NCBI GenBank assembly: GCA_017436845.1
Contig: JAFSCJ010000007.1
Span: forward strand, 1-61,098
Origin: Muribaculaceae bacterium
GTDB lineage: Bacteria; Bacteroidota; Bacteroidia; Bacteroidales; Muribaculaceae
Length of the DNA: 61,098 nucleotides
Direction of reading: 5' to 3'
Part shown: piece by piece, positions 17,553-27,037 of the stretch
Position numbering within the stretch: the first letter of the stretch is position 1
How the letters are laid out: each line of letters opens with the position of its first letter
Made by a program: the position numbers and the translations under genes
Notes under the pieces: generated by a model
Databases searched by the model: none
What the model was told of the DNA's origin: nothing
The model's input: the letters and a program-made list of their open reading frames with translations, nothing else

Positions 17553-20500
17553 TTCTTTTTATCAGAGTTTAACTCAGAGGGGACCTCTACCGGAGCCGGC
17601 AAATAACCCTCTTTTATCAACATCAATGAATCGGCGTGCGAAATTGTATCAGAAACTGCATCTAACATCGAATTTGTATCAATTTTGCTACGGTCAACTT
17701 GCAATTTCCCCAATTTTGCGACATCAACACCTCGACGGAATACATTTTCAATTTGGTTTAACAAATTTATGCGTGTTGTATCGACAATAGCGACACGTTC
17801 CGACACCATTTTATCTTTAAACTTAGCCTTCCCGACTCGGATTTTCATATCATCCATATTACCGGATACATTGAGTCCAAATTTAAATGGCAATGGAGAT
17901 TTCAATACCGACACATGATAATTATAATTCAATGCCATGTCATTACTTCCCATCACGCCCAATCGATATCTATCAATATCAAACATAAATGGGAACAATT
18001 CAAGCATAGAATTTTCCACCAGCACTTCGACAGTCATATTATCAATCATGTTTCGTTTCTTATTTTTAAACATCAACCATTTTGACAACGATTTAAATGT
18101 ATCGGCATCAAGAAGCACCAAACTATCGCCGTGCAGTTTTATTGCAGCATTCAATGATGGCAACACAAAGTTCATAGCTGTGTCAATATCGGTTGTCGCA
18201 GCAATATCGGCATCGATTATACCTTCGAAACTCTTGAGCATAGGCATTATAGTATCTATCGCCGGCAACATATTAATAAACTTATTCAAGTCAAGATCCT
18301 TTACCTCCAATCCGAACCCGAATTTCAAGTCTTTTTTGGATGGAGCAGTGTATAGCGCCGATAATCCTATCGTTCCCATATCGGTCGATGCAGTAAGTTT
18401 GTGCATATTGAGAGCTCCATCTCTCATCATGATTATGCCTCTCATGCGTTTCATCAGCATATCGGCATATATCACATTGTGGGCACGAAGACGGATAGTC
18501 GCATCAATATTTGTAGGCAACAGCAATGCAGCCATTTGCGATGAATCTTGAAGTTGGTCAATCATCATCTGTACACTATCCTCATCCTCTACATTTTCAA
18601 GTGCGAGATTTCCGAGCTCTTTTTCAGAGAATGCAGCACCGGCAAATACCGCTTCGGCAATTTCATTGACATCTACGGTATCGCTTCTCACACTGAAATC
18701 AATATAAAGAGGAGAGCCTCGACGCGAAGTCAACGCACGACTGATGTTTTTAATCGAGCCATTTATCGTAAAGTCGCTTTTCCCTACTATATAACCTACG
18801 TTTTTAAGTGTAAGACTATCTGTATTAAAATCTATATTTACATTCTTCAATGAATTGCGTAATGGGAAATAAGGGGTAAACATTCGTCCTCGCTTAGCAG
18901 TAATTGTCCCATGTACATTCCATCGACGCAATAATTCACGTGTTGAATTATCGAGAGCAAAATCCATTATCTCTTTATCAGAGACTACTTCTGCTCTGTT
19001 TCTGCGATTTTGACGCATAGACGCACGAACAAGCTTAAATACCGAATCAGAAGCTAAATCGGGATGAAGTTTTGCAATCGAATCATAACGAGCCTGCATT
19101 CGTGGACTCATCTTTTTGCGTTTCTTAATGTGTGCTGTAATTTTCACATTACCATCTCGCAAATTCATTCTATTTAACTTATCACCATAACTCAGATGCT
19201 TAGAATCGATTGCGAGCAATAGTTCCGGGACCTTGGCATCTTGTTCAAAACGACGAAGTGAAGCAATACATTTTGTATCTCTCATGCGCACTCTTGATGA
19301 ATCAGACGATTGAAACATAACACGATTAGCTCTTATTGTCGCTCCCATTGGATTTATTAGCGTTGAATCGGTGCTTGTAGCGATGTTTTTACAACCAACA
19401 CCGGCACTCATATTACTAACAATGAGTTTAGAACCGCTATAATTAACCCTTGCGGTATCAATCTTGATAGAGGCAGTCAACATCGAATCGACACTATGCT
19501 CCCCTCTAATAAAACTATTATTTGTCCCAAACTTGAATATTGTCTCACGAGTATAGAAATCTGTAATCGAGTCAACATAAGTAAAATCTTGGAGTTTTGC
19601 CTCTCCCGACACTTTCACCTTGTGAAATCCATTCTTGCTCAGATAACTTTGTCGCAACTTCACCGATGTGTTTGCAGTGAGTTTACCTCTTATCTCTCCC
19701 GGTATTTGACTTAACACAATAGGAGGCAGATTATTTAGATATAGACTTCCTTTAAAATTAGCAATAATATTTGGATCGTTAAGCAATGAGCGGAAAGTAC
19801 CATCTATTGCAACATCGATACTCACTCCATTAACTGTAAATTTCTTTACATTGACAACTGACGCATTGAGATTATCTCCATTAATATTAGCGTCAATCAA
19901 TGCGGCAATAGCAAGAGGCTTATGATGATTGCCAAATTGAAGATTCCCTTTGGGTATTTCCATCATTACCGCCACCGTTGGAAGCAAACTGTCAGAGAGG
20001 TTATATGGTTCAAGCAATGTCACTCCGGCATTAACCTTAATATCAGTTTTAATGCGTTGCAACATAGGCATATTGTATTCTGCAGGAATGTGTTTCATCA
20101 CATCGGCAATTGCCAATTCCTTAATGCGATAATCCAAGTTTGTGATTATCATGTCATCAGTCATATCTACCGATGTGTTCAATACGCTATGCAACTCAGC
20201 AATATCTATTGCAAAATCTTTAATCGTAACAACAAACGGAGCGTCAGGATTCCACTCTATTTTTCCATTAAATCCGATTGGTAAATCATTTTCTACAATC
20301 GTAGGTGGCAACAATGCTTTAGCATCACCATTAAGGACCACCTCATATTGCGGAGCATCATTCCCATCGATATATGTTGCACCCAACACAATCCCCACAT
20401 TCATGCTATCGGCAATAGACTCATATGTGATTGGCAATGCATCAGCAATAATAAATCGGTCGATTGAGATTTCCGGCAATGATGACATCGAGGATGTTGT

Positions 20501-21004
20501 TGTATCAGGTGCTGATGGAGGGATTATATCAAAATTAGACAGCGAGTCATCATACTGCACAAGGTTTATCATGGGCTCTCGCAACTCTACCTCATAAATT
20601 TCTATTTTCCCGGTCATTAATGCCGTAATCCCCACCCCCCCATGGAAATGCGTCAATGACAATAGCGTGTCGGCATTTGCCGGCAACAGCGCACGTTGCT
20701 CATCGTCAAGAGTCTTAAAGTTATCCGAAACAATAGCTACTGAATCCACATCAACTTTAAACTGAGGAAAAGTCTCCCAAAAAGTCAACTCGACCCTGCC
20801 CACTTTCACTTGGGCATCTAAAAACTCATTGGCATATTGTTCTACAATAGGAGTCAAACGTTCAGGTGTCAAAAACCACACCACACCTCCAAGCAGTAAT
20901 GTTATCAATAACACGATACCGATAACAAACCACATTAAAGTTTTTGCCAATCTTTTGAAAAAACCTGCTCGCTTTGGAGTTTCAGCTTGTTCTTTATTTT
21001 CCAT
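17549..21004 (-). CDS. AsmA-like large envelope protein
   Basis: A 1151-residue protein with a basic N-terminus and one membrane helix (WFVIGIVLLITLLLGGVVWF, about residues 30-49). The typical AsmA start TPERLTPIVEQYANEFL follows, then a very long beta-rich region with many alternating strands (for example INFDTDSLTLKNVGYI). AsmA/TamB-like proteins are thought to form a hydrophobic groove that moves phospholipids between inner and outer membrane. The extreme length and the short polar tail fit the Bacteroidetes branch. It sits between a DUF5715-like lipoprotein and a HAD phosphatase in one operon. A specific lipid role here is inference. Confidence 0.85.
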   Translation of the reverse strand: MENKEQAETPKRAGFFKRLAKTLMWFVIGIVLLITLLLGGVVWFLTPERLTPIVEQYANEFLDAQVKVGRVELTFWETFPQFKVDVDSVAIVSDNFKTLDDEQRALLPANADTLLSLTHFHGGVGITALMTGKIEIYEVELREPMINLVQYDDSLSNFDIIPPSAPDTTTSSMSSLPEISIDRFIIADALPITYESIADSMNVGIVLGATYIDGNDAPQYEVVLNGDAKALLPPTIVENDLPIGFNGKIEWNPDAPFVVTIKDFAIDIAELHSVLNTSVDMTDDMIITNLDYRIKELAIADVMKHIPAEYNMPMLQRIKTDIKVNAGVTLLEPYNLSDSLLPTVAVMMEIPKGNLQFGNHHKPLAIAALIDANINGDNLNASVVNVKKFTVNGVSIDVAIDGTFRSLLNDPNIIANFKGSLYLNNLPPIVLSQIPGEIRGKLTANTSVKLRQSYLSKNGFHKVKVSGEAKLQDFTYVDSITDFYTRETIFKFGTNNSFIRGEHSVDSMLTASIKIDTARVNYSGSKLIVSNMSAGVGCKNIATSTDSTLINPMGATIRANRVMFQSSDSSRVRMRDTKCIASLRRFEQDAKVPELLLAIDSKHLSYGDKLNRMNLRDGNVKITAHIKKRKKMSPRMQARYDSIAKLHPDLASDSVFKLVRASMRQNRRNRAEVVSDKEIMDFALDNSTRELLRRWNVHGTITAKRGRMFTPYFPLRNSLKNVNIDFNTDSLTLKNVGYIVGKSDFTINGSIKNISRALTSRRGSPLYIDFSVRSDTVDVNEIAEAVFAGAAFSEKELGNLALENVEDEDSVQMMIDQLQDSSQMAALLLPTNIDATIRLRAHNVIYADMLMKRMRGIIMMRDGALNMHKLTASTDMGTIGLSALYTAPSKKDLKFGFGLEVKDLDLNKFINMLPAIDTIMPMLKSFEGIIDADIAATTDIDTAMNFVLPSLNAAIKLHGDSLVLLDADTFKSLSKWLMFKNKKRNMIDNMTVEVLVENSMLELFPFMFDIDRYRLGVMGSNDMALNYNYHVSVLKSPLPFKFGLNVSGNMDDMKIRVGKAKFKDKMVSERVAIVDTTRINLLNQIENVFRRGVDVAKLGKLQVDRSKIDTNSMLDAVSDTISHADSLMLIKEGYLPAPVEVPSELNSDKKK

Positions 21005-21010
21005 AACTTT

Positions 21011-21730
21011 TTATCGAGTAGTAATGTGAAAGCAACCTTGGCGTCGTTCATGTTTTACATAACACCGTTGCTCATCTCTCAAATCTTGTAATATTTCAGC
21101 CAACAACCCTTTCAAATCATCTTGTGTGCGAGGTATATTGACTGAGTCGCATATAAATTTACGATAACTGATATCAAAAGTTGTTCCATATTGATGTGCC
21201 GATGATTTTGTTGCATTGCGATTTCTTCGACGCAACTTTTTTATCGATGCCGGTGTCCGCAACACACTTGTTACCTTTATGCGATAGTGCCCACCTCCAC
21301 GCACAGCCAACGTATCATTAAAACGTTGCCCTATTTCTCGCAATAAATCGGCTGCATCAGAAACAAGGTATGGCAATGAGTGGGTTAATTCATCAACATA
21401 ATATTCCTTGCAGGATTTAATTTTACTCAATGGGCGATTTATCTCCCACACCGATGGAATATCTGTTATGGGCTCTATCCCAATATTTACAGCTGAGATT
21501 AAATGCACATCATTCAAATCCTTAAACTCTTTACCATATGAGCCTTTAAAATAGGTACGCAATCGACGCCCTCCTGGTGGCATTGAATCAAAATGCTCGG
21601 TATATTGGTTTATCTCTTCAATGTCATATAATACCGATTCATCAACCTCATGCTGATTTTCATCTCCACACGAGATTACCATAAACAGCATGGGCAGAAA
21701 CGCAACAATATAAATGACTTTTCTTATCAC
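21011..21730 (-). CDS. DUF5715-like lipoprotein with M15-peptidase-type motif
   Basis: Lipoprotein of 239 residues: the signal sequence ends at the lipobox VISC (near residues 18-21). Toward the C-terminus the stretch SSAHQYGTTFDIS matches the SxHxxGxxxD metal site of M15-type D-Ala-D-Ala carboxypeptidases, and VTSVLRTPASIKKLRRRN precedes it. This suggests a peptidoglycan-acting enzyme on the periplasmic side, but the second metal ligand typical of M15 enzymes (an HxH-like site) is represented only by CYVKHERRQGCFHIT near the end. It lies between the nitroreductase-like lipoprotein (4-base gap) and AsmA (6-base gap). Confidence 0.72.
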   Translation of the reverse strand: MIRKVIYIVAFLPMLFMVISCGDENQHEVDESVLYDIEEINQYTEHFDSMPPGGRRLRTYFKGSYGKEFKDLNDVHLISAVNIGIEPITDIPSVWEINRPLSKIKSCKEYYVDELTHSLPYLVSDAADLLREIGQRFNDTLAVRGGGHYRIKVTSVLRTPASIKKLRRRNRNATKSSAHQYGTTFDISYRKFICDSVNIPRTQDDLKGLLAEILQDLRDEQRCYVKHERRQGCFHITTR

Positions 21731-21734
21731 TTGA

Positions 21735-22337
21735 TTAATATCCTACTGTTTGAACAAGTATTATTCGTTGATTTTCATTAAGTCCTAATGCTTCGGCAAG
21801 TGCATCTTCATCAAAACTGCCACGAGTTACAGTTCCCACTTCATTTGCTGCACACCACAAATATATATTTTGCATTACAGCCCCTGCCGATGTCCCGGCA
21901 TATAAATCATTTGGCATTTTTTCTTTATCACTCACGATTGCGATATTAAGCAATGCCTTTTGTGCAAACTCCTGCTTCCCTGCAAGTTCACGTATATCCT
22001 TAGTGTTAACTACATTTAAAACATTTGATTTAGCATCATAAAGATATGCTCCTTCAGGGACAATGACATATATGCTAACTTCCTGTTTGTTCAATGCTGT
22101 GGGTATTGTCAATTTATCCTCCCTATTAAACCCACAAGCAGCCCACAATAAATCGGCCAATTGCTGATTATTCAATCTCTTTTCTGCATCAAATTCCCTC
22201 GTCGATTTACGCTTTGAAAGAGCTTCCATCAATGGCATTCCTCCTGTCTTTTGCGGTTGAGGTAGCACAATGTCCGATGCACAACTATTCAAAGAGATTG
22301 CAATCACAGCCAACAATATTAACATGTTTCGTCTCAT
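21735..22337 (-). CDS. SagB/ThcOx-type nitroreductase-fold lipoprotein
   Basis: FMN-dependent nitroreductase-fold protein. KRKSTREFDAEKRLNNQQL and LLWAACGFNRE are the signature N-terminal elements, and AGTSAGAVMQNIYLWCAANE and LGLNENQRIILVQTVGY the C-terminal ones. From the ATG at 22337 it begins MRRNMLILLAVIAISLNSC, a lipoprotein signal with lipobox LNSC, so it is likely tethered in the periplasm. The longer ORF start at 22388 would hide this signal and is rejected. It is first in the minus-strand operon. The natural oxidant or substrate is unknown. Confidence 0.8.
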   Translation of the reverse strand: MRRNMLILLAVIAISLNSCASDIVLPQPQKTGGMPLMEALSKRKSTREFDAEKRLNNQQLADLLWAACGFNREDKLTIPTALNKQEVSIYVIVPEGAYLYDAKSNVLNVVNTKDIRELAGKQEFAQKALLNIAIVSDKEKMPNDLYAGTSAGAVMQNIYLWCAANEVGTVTRGSFDEDALAEALGLNENQRIILVQTVGY

Positions 22338-22422
22338 AATATCGCTTATTATTAATTTCGGTAAAGTTACCGTTTTATTCGCGTTCAAACAAGCGTTACA
22401 TTAAATTAATGTAATATAATCA

Positions 22423-22452
22423 TTGATATCACAGAAAATAGTATTACCTTTG
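22423..22452 (+). promoter_or_regulatory. promoter of metK
   Basis: TTG at 22423-22425 and TACCTTTG at 22445-22452, spacer 19. The predicted transcript starts near 22460, just before the riboswitch. Confidence 0.7.
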
Positions 22453-22468
22453 CACCTGAAAAACTCAT

Positions 22469-22518
22469 AGTGGAAAAATTTGGCTGCTTGCAACCACTCA
22501 TAAAAAATGCTAAAACCG
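22469..22518 (+). promoter_or_regulatory. SAM-II-like riboswitch in the metK leader
   Basis: The leader contains the layout known for the SAM-II (SAM-alpha) class. P1 is AGTGG (22469-22473) with CCACT (22494-22498), enclosing a loop with AATTTGG and the conserved CTTGCAA. CATAAA then follows, and downstream GCTAAA (22509-22514) and CC. The loop segment TTTGGC (about 22479-22484) can pair over six bases with GCTAAA, giving the expected pseudoknot. The GG/CC pairing swaps the CC/GG pairing of the well-known marine example as I remember it, which looks like covariation. metK is a standard target for SAM feedback. No clear terminator follows, so control is more likely translational. Confidence 0.75.
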
Positions 22519-22609
22519 CAACACATTCCATCAATGTTTTATGGCTTTAGTTATTTTTCGGCTCCAGGCAGTACCACAGAGTTGAACATGATTTATATTG
22601 ACTAAACAT

Positions 22610-23932
22610 ATGGAAGAAAAGAATTATCTATTTACTTCTGAATCGGTTTCAGAAGGGCACCCCGATAAGGTTGCCGACCAAATCTCTGACGCTATTCTTG
22701 ACGAATTTCTTGCTCGCGATCCACAATCAAAGGTCGCTTGTGAAACACTTGTTACTACCGGACAAGTTGTTATCGCAGGTGAAGTCAAGAGCAACGCCTA
22801 TATAGATTTAATGGATGTTACACGTCGAGTAATCAACGGCATCGGATATAACCGCAGCGAATTAAAATTTGATGGCGATGCTTGTGGTGTTTTCTCGGCA
22901 CTTCATGAACAAAGTGCCGACATCAATCGTGGTGTAGAACGCGAATCAGATGAGGAACAAGGAGCCGGAGACCAAGGCATGATGTTTGGTTATGCATGTA
23001 ATGACACAGCAAACTATATGCCACTACCATTAGATTTGAGCCACTCTCTTCTTCGAGAGCTATCGTCTATCCGACGCAACCTCTCAGGCATGACTTACAC
23101 AAACCCATCAGGACAAACCGTCAGCTATCTTCGCCCCGACTCTAAAAGCCAGGTTACAATAGAATATTCAGCTGATGGCAAACCGGTGAGAGTTCACACA
23201 ATCGTAATCTCTACTCAACACGATGAATTCATCATTGCCGACGAAAGCAAAACACAAGAGCAGGCCGACGAGGAAATGCTTGACATAATCAAACAAGATG
23301 TCAAAAACATTCTCATCCCTCGCGTTAAAGCAACTCTTCCTTCTCACATCCAAGCTCTATTTGGAGACGACTACATTTTGCACGTTAACCCGACCGGAAA
23401 ATTTGTTATCGGCGGTCCTCATGGTGATACAGGTTTGACCGGTCGCAAAATCATCGTTGACACTTATGGCGGACGTGGAGCCCATGGTGGCGGTGCATTC
23501 TCAGGAAAAGACCCCTCAAAAGTTGACCGCTCAGCCGCTTATGCTGCTCGCCACATCGCCAAAAACCTTGTTGCAGCAGGTGTTACTGATGAAGTCCTTG
23601 TTCAAGTTGCCTACGCAATTGGGGTTGCTGAGCCTGTAAGTCTATATATCAACACCTATGGCAAAGCAAATGTAAACATGACCGATGCTGAAATTTCTAA
23701 GAAAGTAAGCAAAATCTTTGACATGCGTCCAAATGCTATCGAAAAGCGATTGAAACTCCGTGCCCCCATCTATCAAGAAACCGCTTCCTACGGACACATG
23801 GGACGTGAGCCTCAAACCGTAACTAAGGTTTTCTCATCTAAATATGAGCCGGAAAAGACTCTTACTGTCGAATTATTTACTTGGGAAAGACTTGATTATG
23901 TTGATATCATACGCAAAGAGTTTTCAATTTAA
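22610..23932 (+). CDS. metK: S-adenosylmethionine synthase
   Basis: Makes S-adenosylmethionine from methionine and ATP. The start at 22610 ([20 protein letters not shown]) gives the family's usual N-terminus; the longer ORF adds only [15 protein letters not shown] binds ATP and metal. [14 protein letters not shown] and [14 protein letters not shown] are the other signature blocks. At 440 residues it is slightly longer than the proteobacterial enzyme, as usual in Bacteroidetes, because of inserted loops near residues 120-200. Expression is probably reduced by its own product through the upstream SAM-II-like element. Confidence 0.96.
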   Translation: MEEKNYLFTSESVSEGHPDKVADQISDAILDEFLARDPQSKVACETLVTTGQVVIAGEVKSNAYIDLMDVTRRVINGIGYNRSELKFDGDACGVFSALHEQSADINRGVERESDEEQGAGDQGMMFGYACNDTANYMPLPLDLSHSLLRELSSIRRNLSGMTYTNPSGQTVSYLRPDSKSQVTIEYSADGKPVRVHTIVISTQHDEFIIADESKTQEQADEEMLDIIKQDVKNILIPRVKATLPSHIQALFGDDYILHVNPTGKFVIGGPHGDTGLTGRKIIVDTYGGRGAHGGGAFSGKDPSKVDRSAAYAARHIAKNLVAAGVTDEVLVQVAYAIGVAEPVSLYINTYGKANVNMTDAEISKKVSKIFDMRPNAIEKRLKLRAPIYQETASYGHMGREPQTVTKVFSSKYEPEKTLTVELFTWERLDYVDIIRKEFSI

Positions 23933-24001
23933 TTTTAATAAAAATTCAACAAATTAACCCCTTTATAGGAGATTAGAAAATCAGAAATAATAAAAAAGTA
24001 T

Positions 24002-24032
24002 TTTGTTTGATAGTGAAAAAGATGTATCTTTG
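24002..24032 (+). promoter_or_regulatory. promoter of the PpiD/SurA-like gene
   Basis: TTTG at 24002-24005 and TATCTTTG at 24025-24032, spacer 19, about 85 bases before the start codon. Confidence 0.7.
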
Positions 24033-24116
24033 TGCGTTTTATTGCCAAAATTTCATGTAAACACAAGCGCAATAGCATTTTAATCACAGAACAAAAACAA
24101 AAAAAACACTAAATAA

Positions 24117-26186
24117 ATGGCAACATTAGAAAAAATCAGAAGCAAATCAGTTTTATTGCTCGTCGTTATCGGTGTAGCACTTTTCGCGTTCATCATCGGT
24201 GACTTTTTAAATTCAGGTAGCACTTTCTTTGGCAGTGGCAGAACCATCGCTACTGTCGACGGTGAGAAAATCGACATCCTCGATTTCCAAAAACGTTATG
24301 AAGAAGTGAGCCAACAGTATCAACAACAAGGTTACAAACAAGATCCGGCCGTTACTCAACAACAAGTTCTTAATCAAATGATTCAAGAAATGTTGCTTAA
24401 CGACGAAATGGAAGAACTTGGTATCACTGTTACAAACAAAGAACTCAGCCAAGCAATGTTGGGTCAAAACGCACTTCCTGCAATGGTGCAATTTGCCAAC
24501 CAATTTGGCGTACAAACACCTGATCAATTACATGATTTAGCTTTCAATCCGGCAAAATACAACATCCCTGCTGAACAAGCATCACAACTTCAAGCAATGT
24601 GGATGAATCAAGAAAAGCAAATCGACGAATTGTTGCGCATGCAAAAACTTGGTAGCCTTTTCACAGGAGCAATCACTGCAAACGCATTGGACGCTAAAGC
24701 TCTTTATGACGAAAACGCAGCTACCACTCACATTGCATATGCTAAGAAAGATTACGCTTCTCTTGCTAACGACCAATTCCCGGTTTCAGCATCTGAAATC
24801 AAAGATATGTGGTCAAAAGAAAAGAACGGATATCGCCTTGACGAAGAGACACGTCTTGTTAACTATATTACAGTAAACATCGCCCCTTCAGCTGAAGACA
24901 ACATCGCAGCTCAACAAGCTATTGAAGAAGCTATTGCCAACCTCAAAGCTACTCCCGGTACTGAAGGCGTGAGCAACGATTTCAATTTCAACGTTGAACG
25001 CATTTCTCAACCTGCATCTCGCATAACAAACGCTCAACTCAAATCATTTGCCACAAGCACAGCTGTTGATAGCGTATCTATCGTTTCATACACCAACAAC
25101 GTTTACACTATCGGCAAACTTCTTGGCAGCAAAGTTGAAGTTGACTCTGTTAACGTTGACATGCTTGCATTCCAAGGCACAAACGCTCAACGCGATTCTA
25201 TCTTGAATGTACTTAACTCAGGTGTTGCATTTGCTGAAGTTGCTGCAACTGCAGGAGTTCAAGGCTCACAAGAAAAGACATGGTTCTCTCTTGCTAACGA
25301 AACAAGCCCAATTAAAGCTAAACTTCTTTCTGAAGCAACAGGTCGTTTCTTCATTGGCGACAGTATCCAAGGAACAACAGTATTCTATCGCGTAAACGAG
25401 CGTAAAGCGCCTGTTAAGATTTATGACATCGCAAGCATCACTTATACAGTTGAGCCTTCTCAAACTACACTTAACAACCTTCTAACAAAATTGCGCGATT
25501 TTGTCACTACCAATAATACCGACACCGCATTTACAGCCTCTAAAGCTATTGCTGCCGGATATCAACTTCTCAACGCTCGTGTTTCTGCTTCAACTCCAAC
25601 AATTGGTAATGTTCCGGAATCTCGCGATGCCGTAAAATGGGTAATGAACGCCGACAAAGGTGATGTCTCTGATATCTTCCGCGATGAACAAGATAAACGA
25701 CTCTTAGCTGTTGCAGTTACAGACATCTATGACGAATATGTTCCGGCGGATGATAAAACAGTTGCAGCTAACTTGACAGAAAAAGTTCGTAACAATAAAA
25801 AAGCGGCTGACCTTCTTGCTAAATATGAAGGTAAAGCCAATGACCTCGCAGGATATGCAGCATTGATGGAAACATCTATCGACACTACCGATGTTACTTT
25901 CGGACAACGTTTCGTTGCCGGTCTTGGTATCGACGAAGCTGCAATCACAGGTCAAGCTGTAGTAGCTAAACCAAACACATTGGTCGGTCCGGTTAAAACC
26001 AACCACGCAATCGTTGTTTATCAAGTTGTTAACGTCGACACAGAAAATCGTCCTTATAACTATGACGAAAGCGCGGCAATGTTCAACCGCCAATTTGGTG
26101 CCGACGCACTAAGCTATCGCATCGTACAAATCCTTCGTAACAACAAGGATATTGAAAACAACATGCTTGATTTCTATAATAACTAA
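24117..26186 (+). CDS. PpiD/SurA-type periplasmic chaperone (SurA N-terminal domain)
   Basis: Inner-membrane-anchored folding factor for exported proteins. A membrane helix (LLVVIGVALFAFIIGDFL) occupies about residues 15-32, followed by the SurA N-terminal domain (ATVDGEKIDILDFQKRY ... QMIQEMLLNDEMEELGITV). Downstream parvulin-like repeats are poorly conserved: VDMLAFQGTNAQRDSILNVL and SGVAFAEVAATAG resemble a parvulin core, but the usual ARHIL-type opening is not visible. It may therefore act as a chaperone without isomerase activity. At 689 residues it is near the length of Bacteroidetes PpiD homologues. It has its own promoter and terminator. Confidence 0.82.
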   Translation: MATLEKIRSKSVLLLVVIGVALFAFIIGDFLNSGSTFFGSGRTIATVDGEKIDILDFQKRYEEVSQQYQQQGYKQDPAVTQQQVLNQMIQEMLLNDEMEELGITVTNKELSQAMLGQNALPAMVQFANQFGVQTPDQLHDLAFNPAKYNIPAEQASQLQAMWMNQEKQIDELLRMQKLGSLFTGAITANALDAKALYDENAATTHIAYAKKDYASLANDQFPVSASEIKDMWSKEKNGYRLDEETRLVNYITVNIAPSAEDNIAAQQAIEEAIANLKATPGTEGVSNDFNFNVERISQPASRITNAQLKSFATSTAVDSVSIVSYTNNVYTIGKLLGSKVEVDSVNVDMLAFQGTNAQRDSILNVLNSGVAFAEVAATAGVQGSQEKTWFSLANETSPIKAKLLSEATGRFFIGDSIQGTTVFYRVNERKAPVKIYDIASITYTVEPSQTTLNNLLTKLRDFVTTNNTDTAFTASKAIAAGYQLLNARVSASTPTIGNVPESRDAVKWVMNADKGDVSDIFRDEQDKRLLAVAVTDIYDEYVPADDKTVAANLTEKVRNNKKAADLLAKYEGKANDLAGYAALMETSIDTTDVTFGQRFVAGLGIDEAAITGQAVVAKPNTLVGPVKTNHAIVVYQVVNVDTENRPYNYDESAAMFNRQFGADALSYRIVQILRNNKDIENNMLDFYNN

Positions 26187-26212
26187 GCAATATAGCTTCA
26201 TCGACAACAAAA

Positions 26213-26256
26213 AAGCAGGAGCAAGTCTTTGTGGGACTTGCTCCTGCTTAGTTTTT
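26213..26256 (+). terminator. strong terminator after the PpiD-like gene
   Basis: 15-base-pair perfect stem AAGCAGGAGCAAGTC / GACTTGCTCCTGCTT with a TTTGTGG loop, then AGTTTTT. Confidence 0.92.
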
Positions 26257-26318
26257 ACATTTATTAATACTTTCTCCTCGTTATTATTGGTTAACTTTGT
26301 AACCGAGAAATTATTATC

Positions 26319-27032
26319 ATGGCACAGAAAGTCGCTACATTATACCTTTTCCCCGTACCATTGAGCGAAGGAACGATTAACAAGGTTCTCCCTCAATACA
26401 ATATTGATTTGATTAAATCAGTAAAGTATTTCATTGTTGAGAACATCCGTTCAGCTCGACGATTTCTCAAACTTTGCGACAAGGCGATAAACATCGATGA
26501 GTTGACTTTTTTCACGCTCAACGAGCACACCGACTATGCCGAACTGCCATCTATGCTCGTCCCTCTTGAACAAGGACACGACATGGGGATAATTTCGGAA
26601 GCCGGATGCCCGGCAATAGCCGATCCCGGAGCCGACATCGTTGCCATTGCACAACAACGCGGCTACCAAGTAACACCACTCATTGGTCCGTCAAGCATCC
26701 TGCTCTCCCTGATGGCATCAGGATTTAACGGGCAAAGCTTTGCTTTCAATGGCTATCTTCCCATCGACCAATCGGCTCGCACAGCTAAGTTCAAAGAACT
26801 TGAACGCCGCATCATGCGTGAGCATCAGACACAAATTTTCATTGAGACACCCTACCGCAACAATCGTCTCATTGCCGAATTGAGTAAATCGCTCCCCGGC
26901 AACATCAAATTGTGCATCGCAAGCGACATCACCGGTGAGAAACAATCTATCATCACCCTTCCTCTCTCAAAATGGTCAAAGACTCAATACAACTACGATA
27001 AAATCCCAACTATATTCCTTTTATATAAATAA
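26319..27032 (+). CDS. tetrapyrrole-methylase-fold SAM-dependent methyltransferase, RsmI-like
   Basis: A 237-residue protein of the tetrapyrrole methylase fold. MGIISEAGCPAIADPGADIV is the RsmI-type SAM-binding and fold signature. GPSSILLSLMASGFNGQSFAFNGYLP and IFIETPYRNNRLI also match RsmI, which 2'-O-methylates C1402 of 16S rRNA. The Bacteroidetes paralogue is shorter than E. coli RsmI and may have a different RNA target. A TAACTTTG box lies 20 bases before the start. The MBL hydrolase gene begins 5 bases after the stop, so they form an operon. Confidence 0.82.
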   Translation: MAQKVATLYLFPVPLSEGTINKVLPQYNIDLIKSVKYFIVENIRSARRFLKLCDKAINIDELTFFTLNEHTDYAELPSMLVPLEQGHDMGIISEAGCPAIADPGADIVAIAQQRGYQVTPLIGPSSILLSLMASGFNGQSFAFNGYLPIDQSARTAKFKELERRIMREHQTQIFIETPYRNNRLIAELSKSLPGNIKLCIASDITGEKQSIITLPLSKWSKTQYNYDKIPTIFLLYK

Positions 27033-27037
27033 CCATC

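Noticed and set aside
17685..20597. Many plus-strand ORFs opposite the AsmA-like gene (up to 204 codons)
   Set aside because: The minus strand has a continuous 1151-codon frame with a membrane helix; the plus ORFs are shadows.
25704..26093. Antisense 129-codon ORF within the PpiD-like gene
   Set aside because: Cysteine- and phenylalanine-rich translation typical of the reverse of a coding frame.
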